A stretch of 64,000 nt of DNA from Ptiloglossa arizonensis (GCF_051014685.1 NW_027478463.1:620001-684000); one strand, 5' to 3'. Counted from the stretch's first letter, positions 22,384 through 35,954 are shown. The notes: generated by a model from the sequence alone, not told the origin. A program made the numbers and translations.

Positions 22384-24512
22384 ACCTTTGTAATCGGGCG
22401 AGTTTCTACTTTCAGATGCAACAGGAATTTCTCGAGCTCGTCAATCCGTTCGCGAGATATGGGAGTTTGAAGTTAAGGAATGGTTGAGAAACCATCAAAA
22501 TTTTCGCAATTCTGATGCTAGAAACGAATAACTGGAATGGCCTCGGGGAAAAGTACACACTGCATTGTAATCGGGCAAGTATCTACTTTCAGAGGCGACA
22601 GGAACTTCTCGAGTTCGCCAATCCGTTCGCGAGGTATCGGAGTTTGTAGTTAAGGAATGGTTGAGAAACCATCACAAATTTCGCAAGTCTGATACTTGAA
22701 ACCAATAACCACCGTTGCCTAGGGGAAAAATACACATACCTTTGTAATCGGGCGAGTTTCTACTTTTAGATGCAATAGGAATTTCTCGAGTTCGTCAATC
22801 CGTTCGCGAGATATGGGAGTTTGAAGTTAAGGAATGGTTGAGAAACCATCAAAATTTTCGCAATTCTGATGCTAGAAACGAATATCAGGAATGACCGAGG
22901 GAAAAAGTACACACACGATTGTAATCGGTCGACTTTCTACTTTCAGAAGCAACAGGAAATAATCGAGTTCGTCAATCCGTTCGCGAGATGTGGGAGTTTC
23001 AAGTTAAGGAATTGTTGAGAAACCATCAAAATTTTCGCAATTCCGATGATAGAAACGAATAACTGGAATGACCTAGGGAAAAAGTACACACACGATTGTA
23101 ATCGGTCGACCTTCTACTTTCAGAAGCAACAGGAAATAATCGAGTTCGTCAATCCGATCGCGAGGTATGGGAGTTTGAAGTTAAGGAATGCTTGAGAAAC
23201 CATCAAAATTTTCGCAAAACTGATACTCGAAACGAATAACTGGAATGGCCTAGGGGAAAAGTGCACACACCATTGTAATGGGGCGAGTATCTACTTTCAG
23301 AGGCGACAGGAACTTCTCGAGTTCGCCAATCCGTTCGCGAGGTATCGGAGTTTGAAGTTAAGGAATGGTTGAGAAACCATCACAAATTTCGCAAGTCTGA
23401 TACTCGAAACCAATAACTACCATTGCCTAGGGGAAAAATACACATACCTTTGTAATGAGGCGAGTTTCTACTTTCAGATGCAAAAGGAATTTCTCGAGTT
23501 CGTCAATCCGTTCGCGAGATATGGGAGTTTGAAGTTAAGGAATGGTTGAGAAACCATCAAAATTTTCGCAAGTCTGATGCTAGAAACGAATAACCGGAAT
23601 GACCTAGGGGAAAAGTACACACACCATTGTAATCGGGCAAGTATCTACTTTCAAATGCAACAGGAATTTCTCGAGTTCGCCAATCCGTTCGCGAGGTATC
23701 GGTGTTTGAAGTTAAGGAATGGTTGAGAAACCATCAAAATATTCGCAAGTCTGATACTCGAAACCAATAACTACTATGGCCTAGGGCAAAAATACACATA
23801 CCGTTGTAATCGGACGAGTTTTTGGTTTCAGATGCACCAGGAATTTCTCGAGTTCGTCAATCCGTTCGCGCGATATGGGAGTTTGAAGTTAAGGAATGGT
23901 TGAGAAACCACCACAATTTTCGCAAGTCTGATACTCGAAACCAATAACTATAATACCATGACCTAGGGGAAAAATGCACATACCTTTGTAATCGGGCGAG
24001 TTTCTACTTTCAGATGCAACAGGAATTTCTCGAGCTCGTCAATCCGTTCGCGAGATATGGGAGTTTGAAGTTAAGGAATGGTTGAGAAACCATAAAAATA
24101 TTCACAATTCTGATGCTAGAAACGAATAACTGGAATGACCTAGGGAAAAAGTACACACACCATTGTAATCGGTCGACCTTCTACTTTCAGATGCAACAGG
24201 AAATAATCGAGGTCGTCAATCCGTTCGCGAGATATGGGAGTTTGAAGTTAAGGAATGCTTGAGAAACCATCAAAATTTTCGCAAGTCTGATACTCGAAAC
24301 CAATAACTACCATTGCCTAGGGGAAAAATACACATACCTCTGTAATCAGGCGAGTTTCTACTTTCAGATGCAAAAGGAATTTCTCGAGTTCGTCAATCCG
24401 TTCGCGAGATATGGGAGTTTGAAGTTAAGGAATGGTTGAGAAACCATCAAAATTTTCGCAAGTATGATACTCGAAACCAATAACTACCATTGCCTAGGGG
24501 AAAAATACACGT
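22384..24512 (+). repeat. Block A, copy 2 (12 monomers, 2,129 bp)
   Basis: Tandem to copy 1 and nearly the same base for base. It carries the private change CACGTACC at about 24,508 where copy 1 has CACATACC. That change is shared with copy 3, so copy 3 was most likely derived from copy 2. Confidence 0.9.
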
Positions 24513-25751
24513 ACCTTTGTAATCGGGCGAGTTTCTACTTTCAGATGCAACAGGAATTTCTCGAGCTCGTCAATCCGTTCGCGAGATATGGGAGCTTGAA
24601 GTTAAGGAATGGTTGAGAAACCATCAAAATGTTCGCAAGTCTGATGCTAGAAACGAATAACCGGAATGACCTAGGGGAAAAGTACACACACCATTGTAAT
24701 CGGGCAAGTATCTACTTTCAGAGGCGACAGGAACTTCTCGAGTTCGCCAATCCGTTCGCGAGGTATCGGAGTTTGAAGTTAAGGAATGGTTGTGAAACCA
24801 TCACAAATTTCGAAAGTCTGATACTCGAAACCAATAACTACCATTGCCTAGGGGAAAAATACACATACCTTTGTAATCAGGCGTGTTTCTACTTTCAGAT
24901 GCAATAGGAATTTCTCGAGTTCGCCAATCCGTTCGCGAGATATGGGAGTTTGAAATTAAGGAATGCTTGAGAAACCATCAAAATTTTCGCAAGTCTGATA
25001 CTCGAAACCAATATCTACAAAGGCCTAGCGGAAAAATACACATACCTTTGTAATCGGGCGAGTTTCTACTTTCAGATGCAACAGTAATTTCTCGAGTTCG
25101 CCAATCCGTTCGCGAGGTATCGGTGTTTGAAGTTATGGAATGGTTGAGAAACCATCAAAATATTCGCAAGTCTGTTACTCGAAACCAATAACTACTATGG
25201 CCTAGGGCAAAAATACACATGCCGTTGTAATCGGACGTGTTTTTAGTTTCAGATGCACCAGGAATTTCTCGAGTTCGTCAATCCGTTCGCGAGATATGGG
25301 AGTTTGAAGTTAAGGAATGGTTGAGAAACCATCAAAATTTTCGCAAGTCTGATGCTAGAAACGAATAACCGGAATGACCTAGGGGAAAAGTACACACGCC
25401 ATTGTAATCGGGCAAGTATCTACTTTCAGAGGCGACAGGAACTTCTCGAGTTCGCCAATCCGTTCGCGAGCTATCGGAGTTTGAAGCTAAGGAATGGTTG
25501 ATAAACCATAAAAATTATCGCAATTCTGATGATAGAAACGAATAACTGGAATGACCTAGGGATAAAGTACACACACCATTGTAATCGGTCGACCTTCTAC
25601 TTTCAGATGCAACAGGAAATAATCGAGTTCGTCAATTCGTTCGCGAGATATGGGAGTTTGAAGTTAAGGAATGCTTGAGAAACCATCAAAATTTTCGCAA
25701 GTCTGATACTCGAAACCAATAACTACAAAGGCCTAGGGGAAAACTACCCAT
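24512..25751 (+). repeat. Block X, copy 2 (7 monomers)
   Basis: Second copy of the 19,015-20,254 block, with a few private changes, for example GGGAGCTTGAAG near 24,592. Its position after two A copies, and followed by a third, shows that a unit of at least X plus A was amplified as a whole (31 monomers, 5,497 bp). Confidence 0.85.
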
Positions 25752-27745
25752 ACCTTTGTAATCGGGCGAGTTTCTACTTTCAGATGCAACAGGAATTTCT
25801 CGAGCTCGTCAATCGGTTCGCGAGATATGGGAGTTTGAAGTTAAGGAATGGTTGAGAAACCATCAAAATTTTCGCAATTCTGATGCTAGAAACGAATAAC
25901 TGGAATGGCCTCGGGGAAAAGTACACACTGCATTGTAATCGGGCAAGTATCTACTTTCAGAGGCGACAGGAACTTCTCGAGTTCGCCAATCCGTTCGCGA
26001 GGTATCGGAGTTTGTAGTTAAGGAATGGTTGAGAAACCATCACAAATTTCGCAAGTCTGATACTTGAAACCAATAACCACCGTTGCCTAGGGGAAAAATA
26101 CACATACCTTTGTAATCGGGCGAGTTTCTACTTTTAGATGCAATAGGAATTTCTCGAGTTCGTCAATCCGTTCGCGAGATATGGGAGTTTGAAGTTAAGG
26201 AATGGTTGAGAAACCATCAAAATTTTCGCAATTCTGATGCTAGAAACGAATATCAGGAATGACCGAGGGAAAAAGTACACACACGATTGTAATCGGTCGA
26301 CCTTCTACTTTCAGAAGCAACAGGAAATAATCGAGTTCGTCAATCCGATCGCGAGGTATGGGAGTTTGAAGTTAAGGAATGCTTGAGAAACCATCAAAAT
26401 TTTCGCAAAACTGATACCCCAAACGAATAACTGGAATGGCCTAGGGGAAAAGTGCACACACCTTTGTAATGGGGCGAGTATCTACTTTCAGAGGCGACAG
26501 GAACTTCTCGAGTTCGCCAATTCGTTCGCGAGGTATCGGAGTTTGAAGTTAAGGAATGGTTGAGAAACCATCACAAATTTCGCAAGTCTGATACTCGAAA
26601 CCAATAACTACCATTGCCTAGGGGAAAAATACACATACCTTTGTAATGAGGCGAGTTTCTACTTTCAGATGCAAAAGGAATTTCTCGAGTTCGTCAATCC
26701 GTTCGCGAGATATGGGAGTTTGAAGTTAAGGAATGGTTGAGAAACCATCAAAATTTTCGCAAGTCTGATGCTAGAAACGAATAACCGGAATGACCTAGGG
26801 GAAAAGTACACACACCATTGTAATCGGGCAAGTATCTACTTTCAAATGCAACAGGAATTTCTCGAGTTCGCCAATCCGTTCGCGAGGTATCGGTGTTTGA
26901 AGTTAAGGAATGGTTGAGAAACCATCAAAATATTCGCAAGTCTGATACTCGAAACCAATAACTACTATGGCCTAGGGCAAAAATACACATACCGTTGTAA
27001 TCGGACGAGTTTTTGGTTTCAGATGCACCAGGAATTTCTCGAGTTCGTCAATCCGTTCGCGCGATATGGGAGTTTGAAGTTAAGGAATGGTTGAGAAACC
27101 ACCACAATTTTCGCAAGTCTGATACTCGAAACCAATAACTATAATACCATGACCTAGGGGAAAAATGCACATACCTTTGTAATCGGGCGAGTTTCTACTT
27201 TCAGATGCAACAGGAATTTCTCGAGCTCGTCAATCCGTTCGCGAGATATGGGAGTTTGAAGTTAAGGAATGGTTGAGAAACCATAAAAATATTCACAATT
27301 CTGATGCTAGAAACGAATAACTGGAATGACCTAGGGAAAAAGTACACACACCATTGTAATCGGTCGACCTTCTACTTTCAGATGCAACAGGAAATAATCG
27401 AGGTCGTCAATCCGTTCGCGAGATATGGGAGTTTGAAGTTAAGGAATGCTTGAGAAACCATCAAAATTTTCGCAAGTCTGATACTCGAAACCAATAACTA
27501 CCATTGCCTAGGGGAAAAATACACATACCTCTGTAATCAGGCGAGTTTCTACTTTCAGATGCAAAAGGAATTTCTCGAGTTCGTCAATCCGTTCGCGAGA
27601 TATGGGAGTTTGAAGTTAAGGAATGGTTGAGAAACCATCAAAATTTTCGCAAGTATGATACTCGAAACCAATAACTACCATTGCCTAGGGGAAAAATACA
27701 CGTACCTTTGTAATCGGGCGAGTTTCTACTTTCAGATGCAATAGG
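25752..27745 (+). repeat. Block A, copy 3, missing one monomer
   Basis: Matches copies 1 and 2, but GAGTTTGTAG (26,008) to the ATAAT insertion (27,141) spans 1,133 bp, not the 1,310 bp of the other two. Exactly one 177-bp monomer is gone. The join lies in the tract at about 26,267-26,300 shared by the two adjacent GTCGAC monomers: the AATATCAGG monomer on the left passes into the GGTCGACC monomer on the right. The copy departs from copy 2 near 27,745, where CAACAGG becomes CAATAGG. Confidence 0.9.
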
Positions 27746-30700
27746 AATTTCTCGAGTTCGTCAATCCGTTCGCGAGATATGGGAGATTGAAGTTAAGGAA
27801 TGGTTGAGGAACCATCAAAATTTTCGTAAGTCTGATGCTTGAAACGAATAACCGGAATGACCTAGGGGAAAAGTACACACACCATTGTAATCGGGCAAGA
27901 ATCTACTTTCAGAGGCGACAGGAACTTCTCGAGTTCGCCAATCCGTTCGCGAGGTATCGGAGTTTGAAGTTAAGGAATGGTTGAGAAACCATCACAAATT
28001 TCGCAAGTCTGATACTCGAAACCAATAACTACCATTGCCTAGGGAAAAAATACACATACCTTTGTAATCGGGCGAGTTTCTACTTTCAGATGCAATAGGA
28101 ATTTCTCGAGTTAGTCAATCCGTTCGCGAGATATGGGAGTTTGAAGTTAAGGAATGCTTGAGAAACCATCAAAATTTTCGCAAGTCTGATACTCGAAACC
28201 AATAACTACAAAGGCCTAGGGGAAAAATACACATACGTTTGTAATCGGGCGAGTTTCTACTTTCAGATACAACAGGAATTTCTCGAGTTCGCCAATCCGT
28301 TCGCGAGGTATCGGTGTTTGAAGTTAAGGAATGGTTGAGAAACCATCAAAATATTCGCAAGTCTGATACTCGAAACCAATAACTACTATTGCCTAGGGCA
28401 AAAATACACATACCGTTGTAATCGGACGAGTTTTTGGTTTCAGATGCACCAGGAATTTCTCGAGTTCGTCAATCCGTTCGCGCGATATGGGAGTTTGAAG
28501 TTAAGGAATGGTTGAGAAACCATCAAAATTTTCGCAAGTCTGATACTCGAAACCAATAACTACAAAGGCCTAGGGGAAAAATACACATACCTTTGTAATC
28601 GGGCTAGTTTCTACTTTCAGATGCAACAGGAATTCCTCGAGTTCGTCAATCCGTTCGCGAGATATGGGAGTTTGAGGTTAAGGAATGGTTGAGAAAGCAT
28701 CACAATTTTCGCAAGTCTGATACTCGAAACCAATAACTACAATGGCCTAGGGCAAAAATACACATACCTTTGTAATCGGGCGAGTTTATACTTTCAGATG
28801 CAGCAGGAATTTCTCGAGCTCGTCAATCCGATCGCGAGATATGGGTGTTTGAAATTAAGGAATGGTTGAGAAACCATCAAAATTTTCGCAATTCTGATGC
28901 TAGAAACGAATATCTGGAATGACGTAGGGAAAAAGTACACACACGATTGTAATCGGTCGACTTTCTACTTTTAGGAGCAACAGGAAATAATCGAGTTCGT
29001 CAATCCGTTCGCGAGATATGGGAGTTTCAAGTTAAGGAATTGTTGAGAAACCATCAAAATTTTCGCAGTTCCGATGATAGAAACGTATAACTGGAATGAC
29101 CTAGGGAAAAAGTACACACACGATTGTAATCGGTCGACCTTCTACTTTCAGAAGCAACAGGAAATAATCGAGTTCGTCAATCCGATCGCGAGATATGTGA
29201 GTTTGAAGTTAAGGAATGCTTGAGAAACCATCAAAATTTTCGCAAAACTGATACTCGAAACGAATAACTGGAATGGCCTAGGGGAAAAGTGCACACACCA
29301 TTGTAATGGGGCGAGTATCTACTTTCAGAGGCGACAGGAACTTCTCGAGTTCGCCAATCCGTTCGCGAGGTATCGGAGTTTGAAGTTAAGGAATGGTTGA
29401 GAAACCATCACAAATTTCGCAAGTCTGATACTCGAAACCAATAACTACCATTGCCTAGGGGAAAAATACACATACCTTTGTAATCAGGCGAGTTTCTACT
29501 TTCAGATGCAAAAGGAATTTCTCGAGTTCGTCAATCCGTTCGCGAGATATGGGAGTTTGAAGTTAAGGAATGGTTGAGAAACCATCAAAATTTTCGCAAG
29601 TCTGATGCTAGAAACGAGTAACCGGAATGACCTAGGGGAAAAGTACACACACCATTGTAATCGGGCAAGTATCTACTTTCAGAGGCGACAGGAATTTCTC
29701 GAGTTCGCCAATCCGTTCGCGAGGTATCGGAGTTTGAAGTTAAGGAATTGTTGAGAAACCATCAAAATTTTCGCAAGTCTGATACTCGAAACCAATAACT
29801 ACCATGACCTAGTGCAAAAATACACATACCGTTGTAATCGAACGATTTTCTGCTTTCCGATGCAACAGGAATTTCTCGAGTTCGTCAATCCGTTCGCGAG
29901 ATATGGGAGTTTGAAATTAAGGAACGGTTGAGAACCATCAAAATTTTCGCAAGTCTGATACTCGAAACCAATAACTACAAAGGCTTAGGGGAAAAATACG
30001 CATACCATTGTAATCGGGAGAGTTTCCTCTTCCAGATGCAACCGGAATTTCTGGTGCTCCTCAATCCGTTTGCGAGATATGGGAGTTTGAAGTTGAGGAA
30101 TGGTTGAGAAACCATCACAATTTTCGCAAGTCTGAAACTCGAAACCAATAACTACTATGGCCTAGGGGAAAAATACACATACCGTTGTAATCGGGCGAGT
30201 TTCTACTTTCAAATGCAACAGGAATTTCTCGAGTTCGCCAATCCGTTCGCGAGGTATCGGAGTTTGAAGTTAAGGAATGGTTGAGAAACCATCAAAATTT
30301 TCGCAAGTCTGATACTCGAAACCAATAACTACAATTGCCTAGCGGAAAAATACACATACCGTTGTAATCGGGAGAGATTCTACTTTCGGATACAACAGAA
30401 ATTTTTCGGATTCGTCAATCCGTTCGCGAGATATGGGGGTTTGAAGTTAAGGAATGCTTGAGAAAACATCAAAATTTTTCGCAAGTCTGATACGCGAAAC
30501 CAGTAACTACAAGGGCCTAGGGGAAAAATACACATACTCTTGAAATCGGGCGTGTTTCTACTTTCAGATGCAACAGAAATTTCTTGAGGTCGTCAATCCG
30601 TTCGCGTGGTATGGGAGTGTGAAGTTAAGGAATGGTTGAGAAACCATCAAAATTTTCGCAATTCTGATGCTAGAAACCAATAACTACAATTGCCTAGCGG

Positions 30701-31640
30701 AAAAATACACATACCATTGTAATCGGTCGAGTTTCTGCTTTCAGATGCAACAGGAATTTCTCGAGTTCGTCAATCCGTTCGCGAGATATGGGAGTTTGAA
30801 GTTAAGGAATGGTTGAGAAACCATCAAAATTTTCGCAAGTTTGATACTCGAAACCAATAACTACATTGGCCTAGGGGAAAAATACACATAGCGTTGTAAT
30901 CGGGAGAGTTTCTGTTTTCAGATGCAACAGAAATTTTTCGGATTAGTCAATCCGTTCGCGAAATATGGGAGTTGGAGTTAAGGAATGGTTGAGAAACCAT
31001 AAATATTTTCGCAAGTCTGATACTCGAAACCAATAACTACGATGGCCTAGGGGAAAAATACACATAATGTTGTAATCGGGCGAGTTTCTGCTTTCAGATG
31101 CAACAGAAATTCCTCGAGTTCGTCAATCCGTTCGCGAGATATGGGAGTTTGAAGTTAAGGAATGGTTGAGACACCATCAAAATTTTCGCAAGTCTGATAC
31201 TCGAAACCAATAACTACAATTGGCTAGCGGAAAAATACACATACCGTTGTAATCGGGAGAGATTCTACTTTCAGATACAACAGAAATTTTTCGGATTCGT
31301 CAATCCGTTCGCGAGATATGGGGGTTTGAAGTTAAGGAATGCTTGAGAAACCATCACAATTTTCGCAAGTCTGATACGCGAAACCAGTAACTACAAGGGC
31401 CTAGGGGAAAAATACACATACCCTTGTAATCGGGCGTGTTTCTACTTTCAGATGCAACAGGAATTTCTTGAGGTCGTCAATCCGTTCGCGTGGTATGGGA
31501 GTGTGAAGTTAAGGAATGGTTGAGAAACCATCAAAATTTTCGCAATTCTGATGTTAGAAACGAATAACTGGATGGACCTAGGGGAAAAGTACACACACCA
31601 TTGTAATCGGTCGAGTTTCTGCTTTCAGATGCAACAGGAA
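27746..31640 (+). repeat. Mixed transition segment
   Basis: The left part keeps the CAGAGGCGACAGG and GTCGAC subtypes of the middle region (last seen near 29.7 and 29.1 kb). From about 29.8 kb the right-half types appear: ACAAAGGCTTAGGGG with CAACCGG, CAATTGCCTAGCGG, ATTTTTCGGATTCG, ACGCGAAACCAGTAAC and the first GTTGGAGTTAAGG monomer (30,971). This is where the two families meet. No gene is present. Confidence 0.75.
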
Positions 31641-32608
31641 TTTCTCGAGTTCGTCAATCCGTTCGCGAGATATGGGAGTTTGAAGGTAAGGAATGGTTGA
31701 GAAACCATCAAAATTTTCGCAAGTCTGTAACTCGAAACCAATAACTGGAATGGCCTAGGGCAAAAATACACATACCGTTGTAATCGGGCGAGTTTCTGCT
31801 TTCAGATGCAACAGAAATTCCTCGAGTTCGTCAATCCGTTCGCGAGATATGGGAGTTTGAAGTTAAGGAATGGTTGAGAAACCATCAAAACTTTCGCAAT
31901 TCTGATGCTAGAAACGAATAACTGGAATGACCTAGGGGAAAAGTACACACACCATTGTAATCGGTCGAGTTTCTGCTTTCAGATGCAACAGGAATTTCTC
32001 GAGTTCGTCAATCCGTTCGCGAGATATGGGAGTTTGAAGTTAAGGAATGGTTGAGAAACCATCAAAATTTTCGCAAGTTTGATACTCGAAACCAATAACT
32101 ACAATGGCCTAGGGCAAAAATACACATACCGTAGTAATCGGACGAGTTTCTGGTTTCAGATGCAACAGGAATTTCTCGAGTTCGTCAATCCGTTCGCGAG
32201 ATATGGGAGTTTGAAATTAAGGAACGGTTGAGAAACCATCAAAATTTTCGCAAGTCTGATACTCGAAACCAATAACTACAAAGGCTTAGGGGAAAAATAC
32301 GCATACCGTTGTAATCGGGAGAGTTTCTTCTTCCAGATGCAACCGGAATTTCTCGTGCTCCTCAAACCGTTCGCGAGATATGGGAGTTTGAAGTTAAGGA
32401 ATGGTTGAGAAACCATCACAATTTTCGCAAGTCTGATACTCGAAACCAATAACTACTATGGCCTAGGGGAAAAATACACATACCGTTGTAATCGGGCGAG
32501 TTTCTGCTTTCAGATGCAGCAGAAATTCCTCGAGTTCGTCAATCCGTTCGCGAGATATGGGAGTTTGAAGTTAAGGAATGGTTGAGAAACCATCAAAATT
32601 TTCGCAAT
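31640..32608 (+). repeat. 18-monomer-offset duplicate of 34,824-35,791
   Basis: AAGTCTGTAA at 31,721 and 34,905, and AAGGCT at 32,281 and 35,465, both give 3,184 bp (18 x 177 minus 2). Also shared are ACCGTAGTAATCGGACG, TTCTGGTTTC and CAACCGGAATTTCTCGTGCT. The left edge is near 31,640 and the right edge near 32,608, where ATTCTGATGTTAG replaces AAGTCTGATACTCG. Confidence 0.85.
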
Positions 32609-32639
32609 TCTGATGTTAGAAACGAATAACTGGATGGAC

Positions 32640-35115
32640 CTAGGGGAAAAGTACACACACCATTGTAATCGGTCGAGTTTCTGCTTTCAGATGCAACAGG
32701 AATTTCTCGAGTTCGTCAATCCGTTCGCGAGATATGGGAGTTTGAAGTTAAGGAATGGTTGAGAAACCATCAAAATTTTCGCAAGTTTGATACTCGAAAC
32801 CAATAACTACATTGGCCTAGGGGAAAAATACACATAGCGTTGTAATCGGGAGAGTTTCTGTTTTCAGATGCAACAGAAATTTTTCGGATTAGTCAATCCG
32901 TTCGCGAAATATGGGAGTTGGAGTTAAGGAATGGTTGAGAAACCATAAATATTTTCGCAAGTCTGATACTCGAAACCAATAACTACTATGGCCTAGGGCA
33001 AAAATACACATACCGTTGTAATCGGGCGAGTTTCTACTTTCAGATGCAACAGGTATTTCTCGAGTTCGTCAATCCGTTCGCGAGATATGGGAGTTTGAAG
33101 TTAAGGAATGGTTGAGAAACCATCAAAATTTTCGCAATTCTGATGCTAGAAACGAATAACTGGAAGGACCTAGGGGAAAAGTACACACACCATTGTAATC
33201 GGACGAGTTTCTGCTTTCAGATGCAACAGGAATTTCTCAAGTTCGTCAATCCGTTCGCGAGATATGGGAGTTTGAAGTTAAGGAATGGTTGAGAAACCAT
33301 CAAAATTTTCGCAAGTTTGATACTCGAAACCAATAACTACATTGGCCTAGGGGAAAAATACACATAGCGTTGTAATCGGGAGAGTTTCTGTTTTCAGATG
33401 CAACAGGAATTTCTCCAGTTCGTCAATCCGTTCGCGAGATATGGGAGTTTGAAATTAAAGAACGGTTGAGAAACCATCAAAATTTTTGCAAGTCTGATAC
33501 TCGAAACCAATAACTACTATGGCTTAGGGCAAAGATACACACACCGTTGTAATCGGACGAGTTTCTGGTTTCAGATGCAACAGGATTTTCTCGAGTTCGT
33601 CAATCCGTTCGCGAGATATGGGAGTTTGAAGGTAAGGAATGGTTGAGAAACCATCAAAATTTTCGCAAGTCTGTAACTCGAAACCAATAACTGGAATGGC
33701 CTAGGGCAAAAATACACATACCGTTGTAATCGGGCGAGTTTCTGCTTTCAGATGCAACAGAAATTCCTCGAGTTCGTCAATCCGTTCGCGAGATATGGGA
33801 GTTTGAAGTTAAGGAATGGTTGAGAAACCATCAAAACTTTCGCAATTCTGATGCTAGAAACGAATAACTGGAATGACCTAGGGGAAAAGTACACACACCA
33901 TTGTAATCGGTCGAGTTTCTGCTTTCAGATGCAACAGGAATTTCTCGAGTTCGTCAATCCGTTCGCGAGATATGGGAGTTTGAAGTTAAGGAATGGTTGA
34001 GAAACCATCAAAATTTTCGCAAGTTTGATACTCGAAACCAATAACTACATTGGCCTAGGGGAAAAATACACATAGCGTTGTAATCGGGAGAGTTTCTGTT
34101 TTCAGATGCAACGGAAATTTTTCGGATTAGTCAATCCGTTCGCGAAATATGGGAGTTGGAGTTAAGGAATGGTTGAGAAACCATAAATATTTTCGCAAGT
34201 CTGATACTCGAAACCAATAACTACTATGGCCTAGGGCAAAAATACACATACCGTTGTAATCGGGCGAGTTTCTACTTTCAGATGCAACAGGTATTTCTCG
34301 AGTTCGTCAATCCGTTCGCGAGATATGGGAGTTTGAAGTTAAGGAATGGTTGAGAAACCATCAAAATTTTCGCAATTCTGATGCTAGAAACGAATAACTG
34401 GAAGGACCTAGGGGAAAAGTACACACACCATTGTAATCGGACGAGTTTCTGCTTTCAGATGCAACAGGAATTTCTCAAGTTCGTCAATCCGTTCGCGAGA
34501 TATGGGAGTTTGAAGTTAAGGAATGGTTGAGAAACCATCAAAATTTTCGCAAGTTTGATACTCGAAACCAATAACTACATTGGCCTAGGGGAAAAATACA
34601 CATAGCGTTGTAATCGGGAGAGTTTCTGTTTTCAGATGCAACAGGAATTTCTCCAGTTCGTCAATCCGTTCGCGAGATATGGGAGTTTGAAATTAAGGAA
34701 CGGTTGAGAAACCATCAAAATTTTTGCAAGTCTGATACTCGAAACCAATAACTACTATGGCTTAGGGCAAAGATACACACACCGTTGTAATCGGACGAGT
34801 TTCTGGTTTCAGATGCAACAGGATTTTCTCGAGTTCGTCAATCCGTTCGCGAGATATGGGAGTTTGAAGGTAAGGAATGGTTGAGAAACCATCAAAATTT
34901 TCGCAAGTCTGTAACTCGAAACCAATAACTGGAATGGCCTAGGGCAAAAATACACATACCGTTGTAATCGGGCGAGTTTCTGCTTTCAGATCCAACAGAA
35001 ATTCCTCGAGTTTGTCAATCCGTTCGCGAGATATGGGAGTTTGAAGTTAAGGAATGGTTGAGAAACCATCAAAACTTTCGCAATTCTGATGCTAGAAACG
35101 AATAACTGGAATGAC
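32640..35115 (+). repeat. 7-monomer HOR, two tandem copies (1,238 bp each)
   Basis: Copy 1 is about 32,640-33,877 and copy 2 about 33,878-35,115, with a partial third to about 35,285. GTTGGAGTTA at 32,917 and 34,155, AGGTATTT at 33,051 and 34,289, and AAGTCTGTAA at 33,667 and 34,905 all give 1,238 bp (7 x 177 minus 1). The missing base lies in the GTTGGAGTT monomer (usual form GTTTGAAGTT). Confidence 0.9.
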
Positions 35116-35954
35116 CTAGGGGAAAAGTACACACACCATTGTAATCGGTCGAGTTTCTGCTTTCAGATGCAACAGGAATTTCTCGAGATCGTCAATCCGT
35201 TCGCGAGATATGGGAGTTTGAAGTTAAGGAATGGTTGAGAAACCATCAAAATTTTCGCAAGTTTGATACTCGAAACCAATAACTACAATGGCCTAGGGCA
35301 AAAATACACATACCGTAGTAATCGGACGAGTTTCTGGTTTCAGATGCAACAGGAATTTCTCGAGTTCGTCAATCCGTTCGCGAGATATGGGAGTTTGAAA
35401 TTAAGGAACGGTTGAGAAACCATCAAAATTTTCGCAAGTCTGATACTCGAAACCAATAACTACAAAGGCTTAGGGGAAAAATACGCATACCGTTGTAATC
35501 GGGAGAGTTTCTTCTTCCAGATGCAACCGGAATTTCTCGTGCTGCTGAAACCGTTCGCGAGATGTGGGAGTTTGAAGTTAAGGAATGGTTGAGAAACCAT
35601 CACAATTTTCGCAAGTCTGATACTCGAAACCAATAACTACTATGGCCTAGGGGAAAAATACACATACCGTTGTAATCGGGCGAGTTTCTGCTTTCAGATG
35701 CAACAGAAATTCCTCGAGTTCGTCAATCCGTTCGCGAGATATGGGAGTTTGAAGTTAAGGAATGGTTGAGAAACCATCAAAATTTTCGCAAGTCTGATAC
35801 TCGAAACCAATAACTACAATTGCCTAGCGGAAAAATACACATACCGTTGTAATCGGGAGAGATTCTACTTTCGGATACAACAGAAATTTTTCGGATTCGT
35901 CAATCCGTTCGCGAGATATGGGGGTTTGAAGTTAAGGAATACTTGAGAAAACAT

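Larger units (their letters stand above)
13690..29200 (+). repeat. GTCGAC-bearing monomer subfamily (range)
   Basis: A monomer subtype with GGTCGAC in place of the usual GGGCGAG, often with GAAATAATCGAG in place of GAATTTCTCGAG (so no CTCGAG site). It occurs at about 13,720, 14,250, 15,135, 20,092, 20,803, 20,972 and 22,045, in the later copies of the A block, and last at about 29,130. I did not see it outside this range. A second subtype (CAGAGGCGACAGGAAC with GAGGTATCGG) covers about 17.4-29.7 kb. Confidence 0.75.

Noticed and set aside
19132..24907. Two identical 92-codon frames at 19,132-19,410 and 24,629-24,907 as a conserved gene pair
   Set aside because: They are the same position in two copies of block X, 5,497 bp apart; identity comes from segmental duplication, not coding constraint.
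30364..30420. Possible foreign insertion at AATTTTTCGGATTCG monomers
   Set aside because: The stretch aligns base for base with the usual CAGGAATTTCTCGAGTTCG part of the monomer; it is a variant that recurs in several units, not an insertion.
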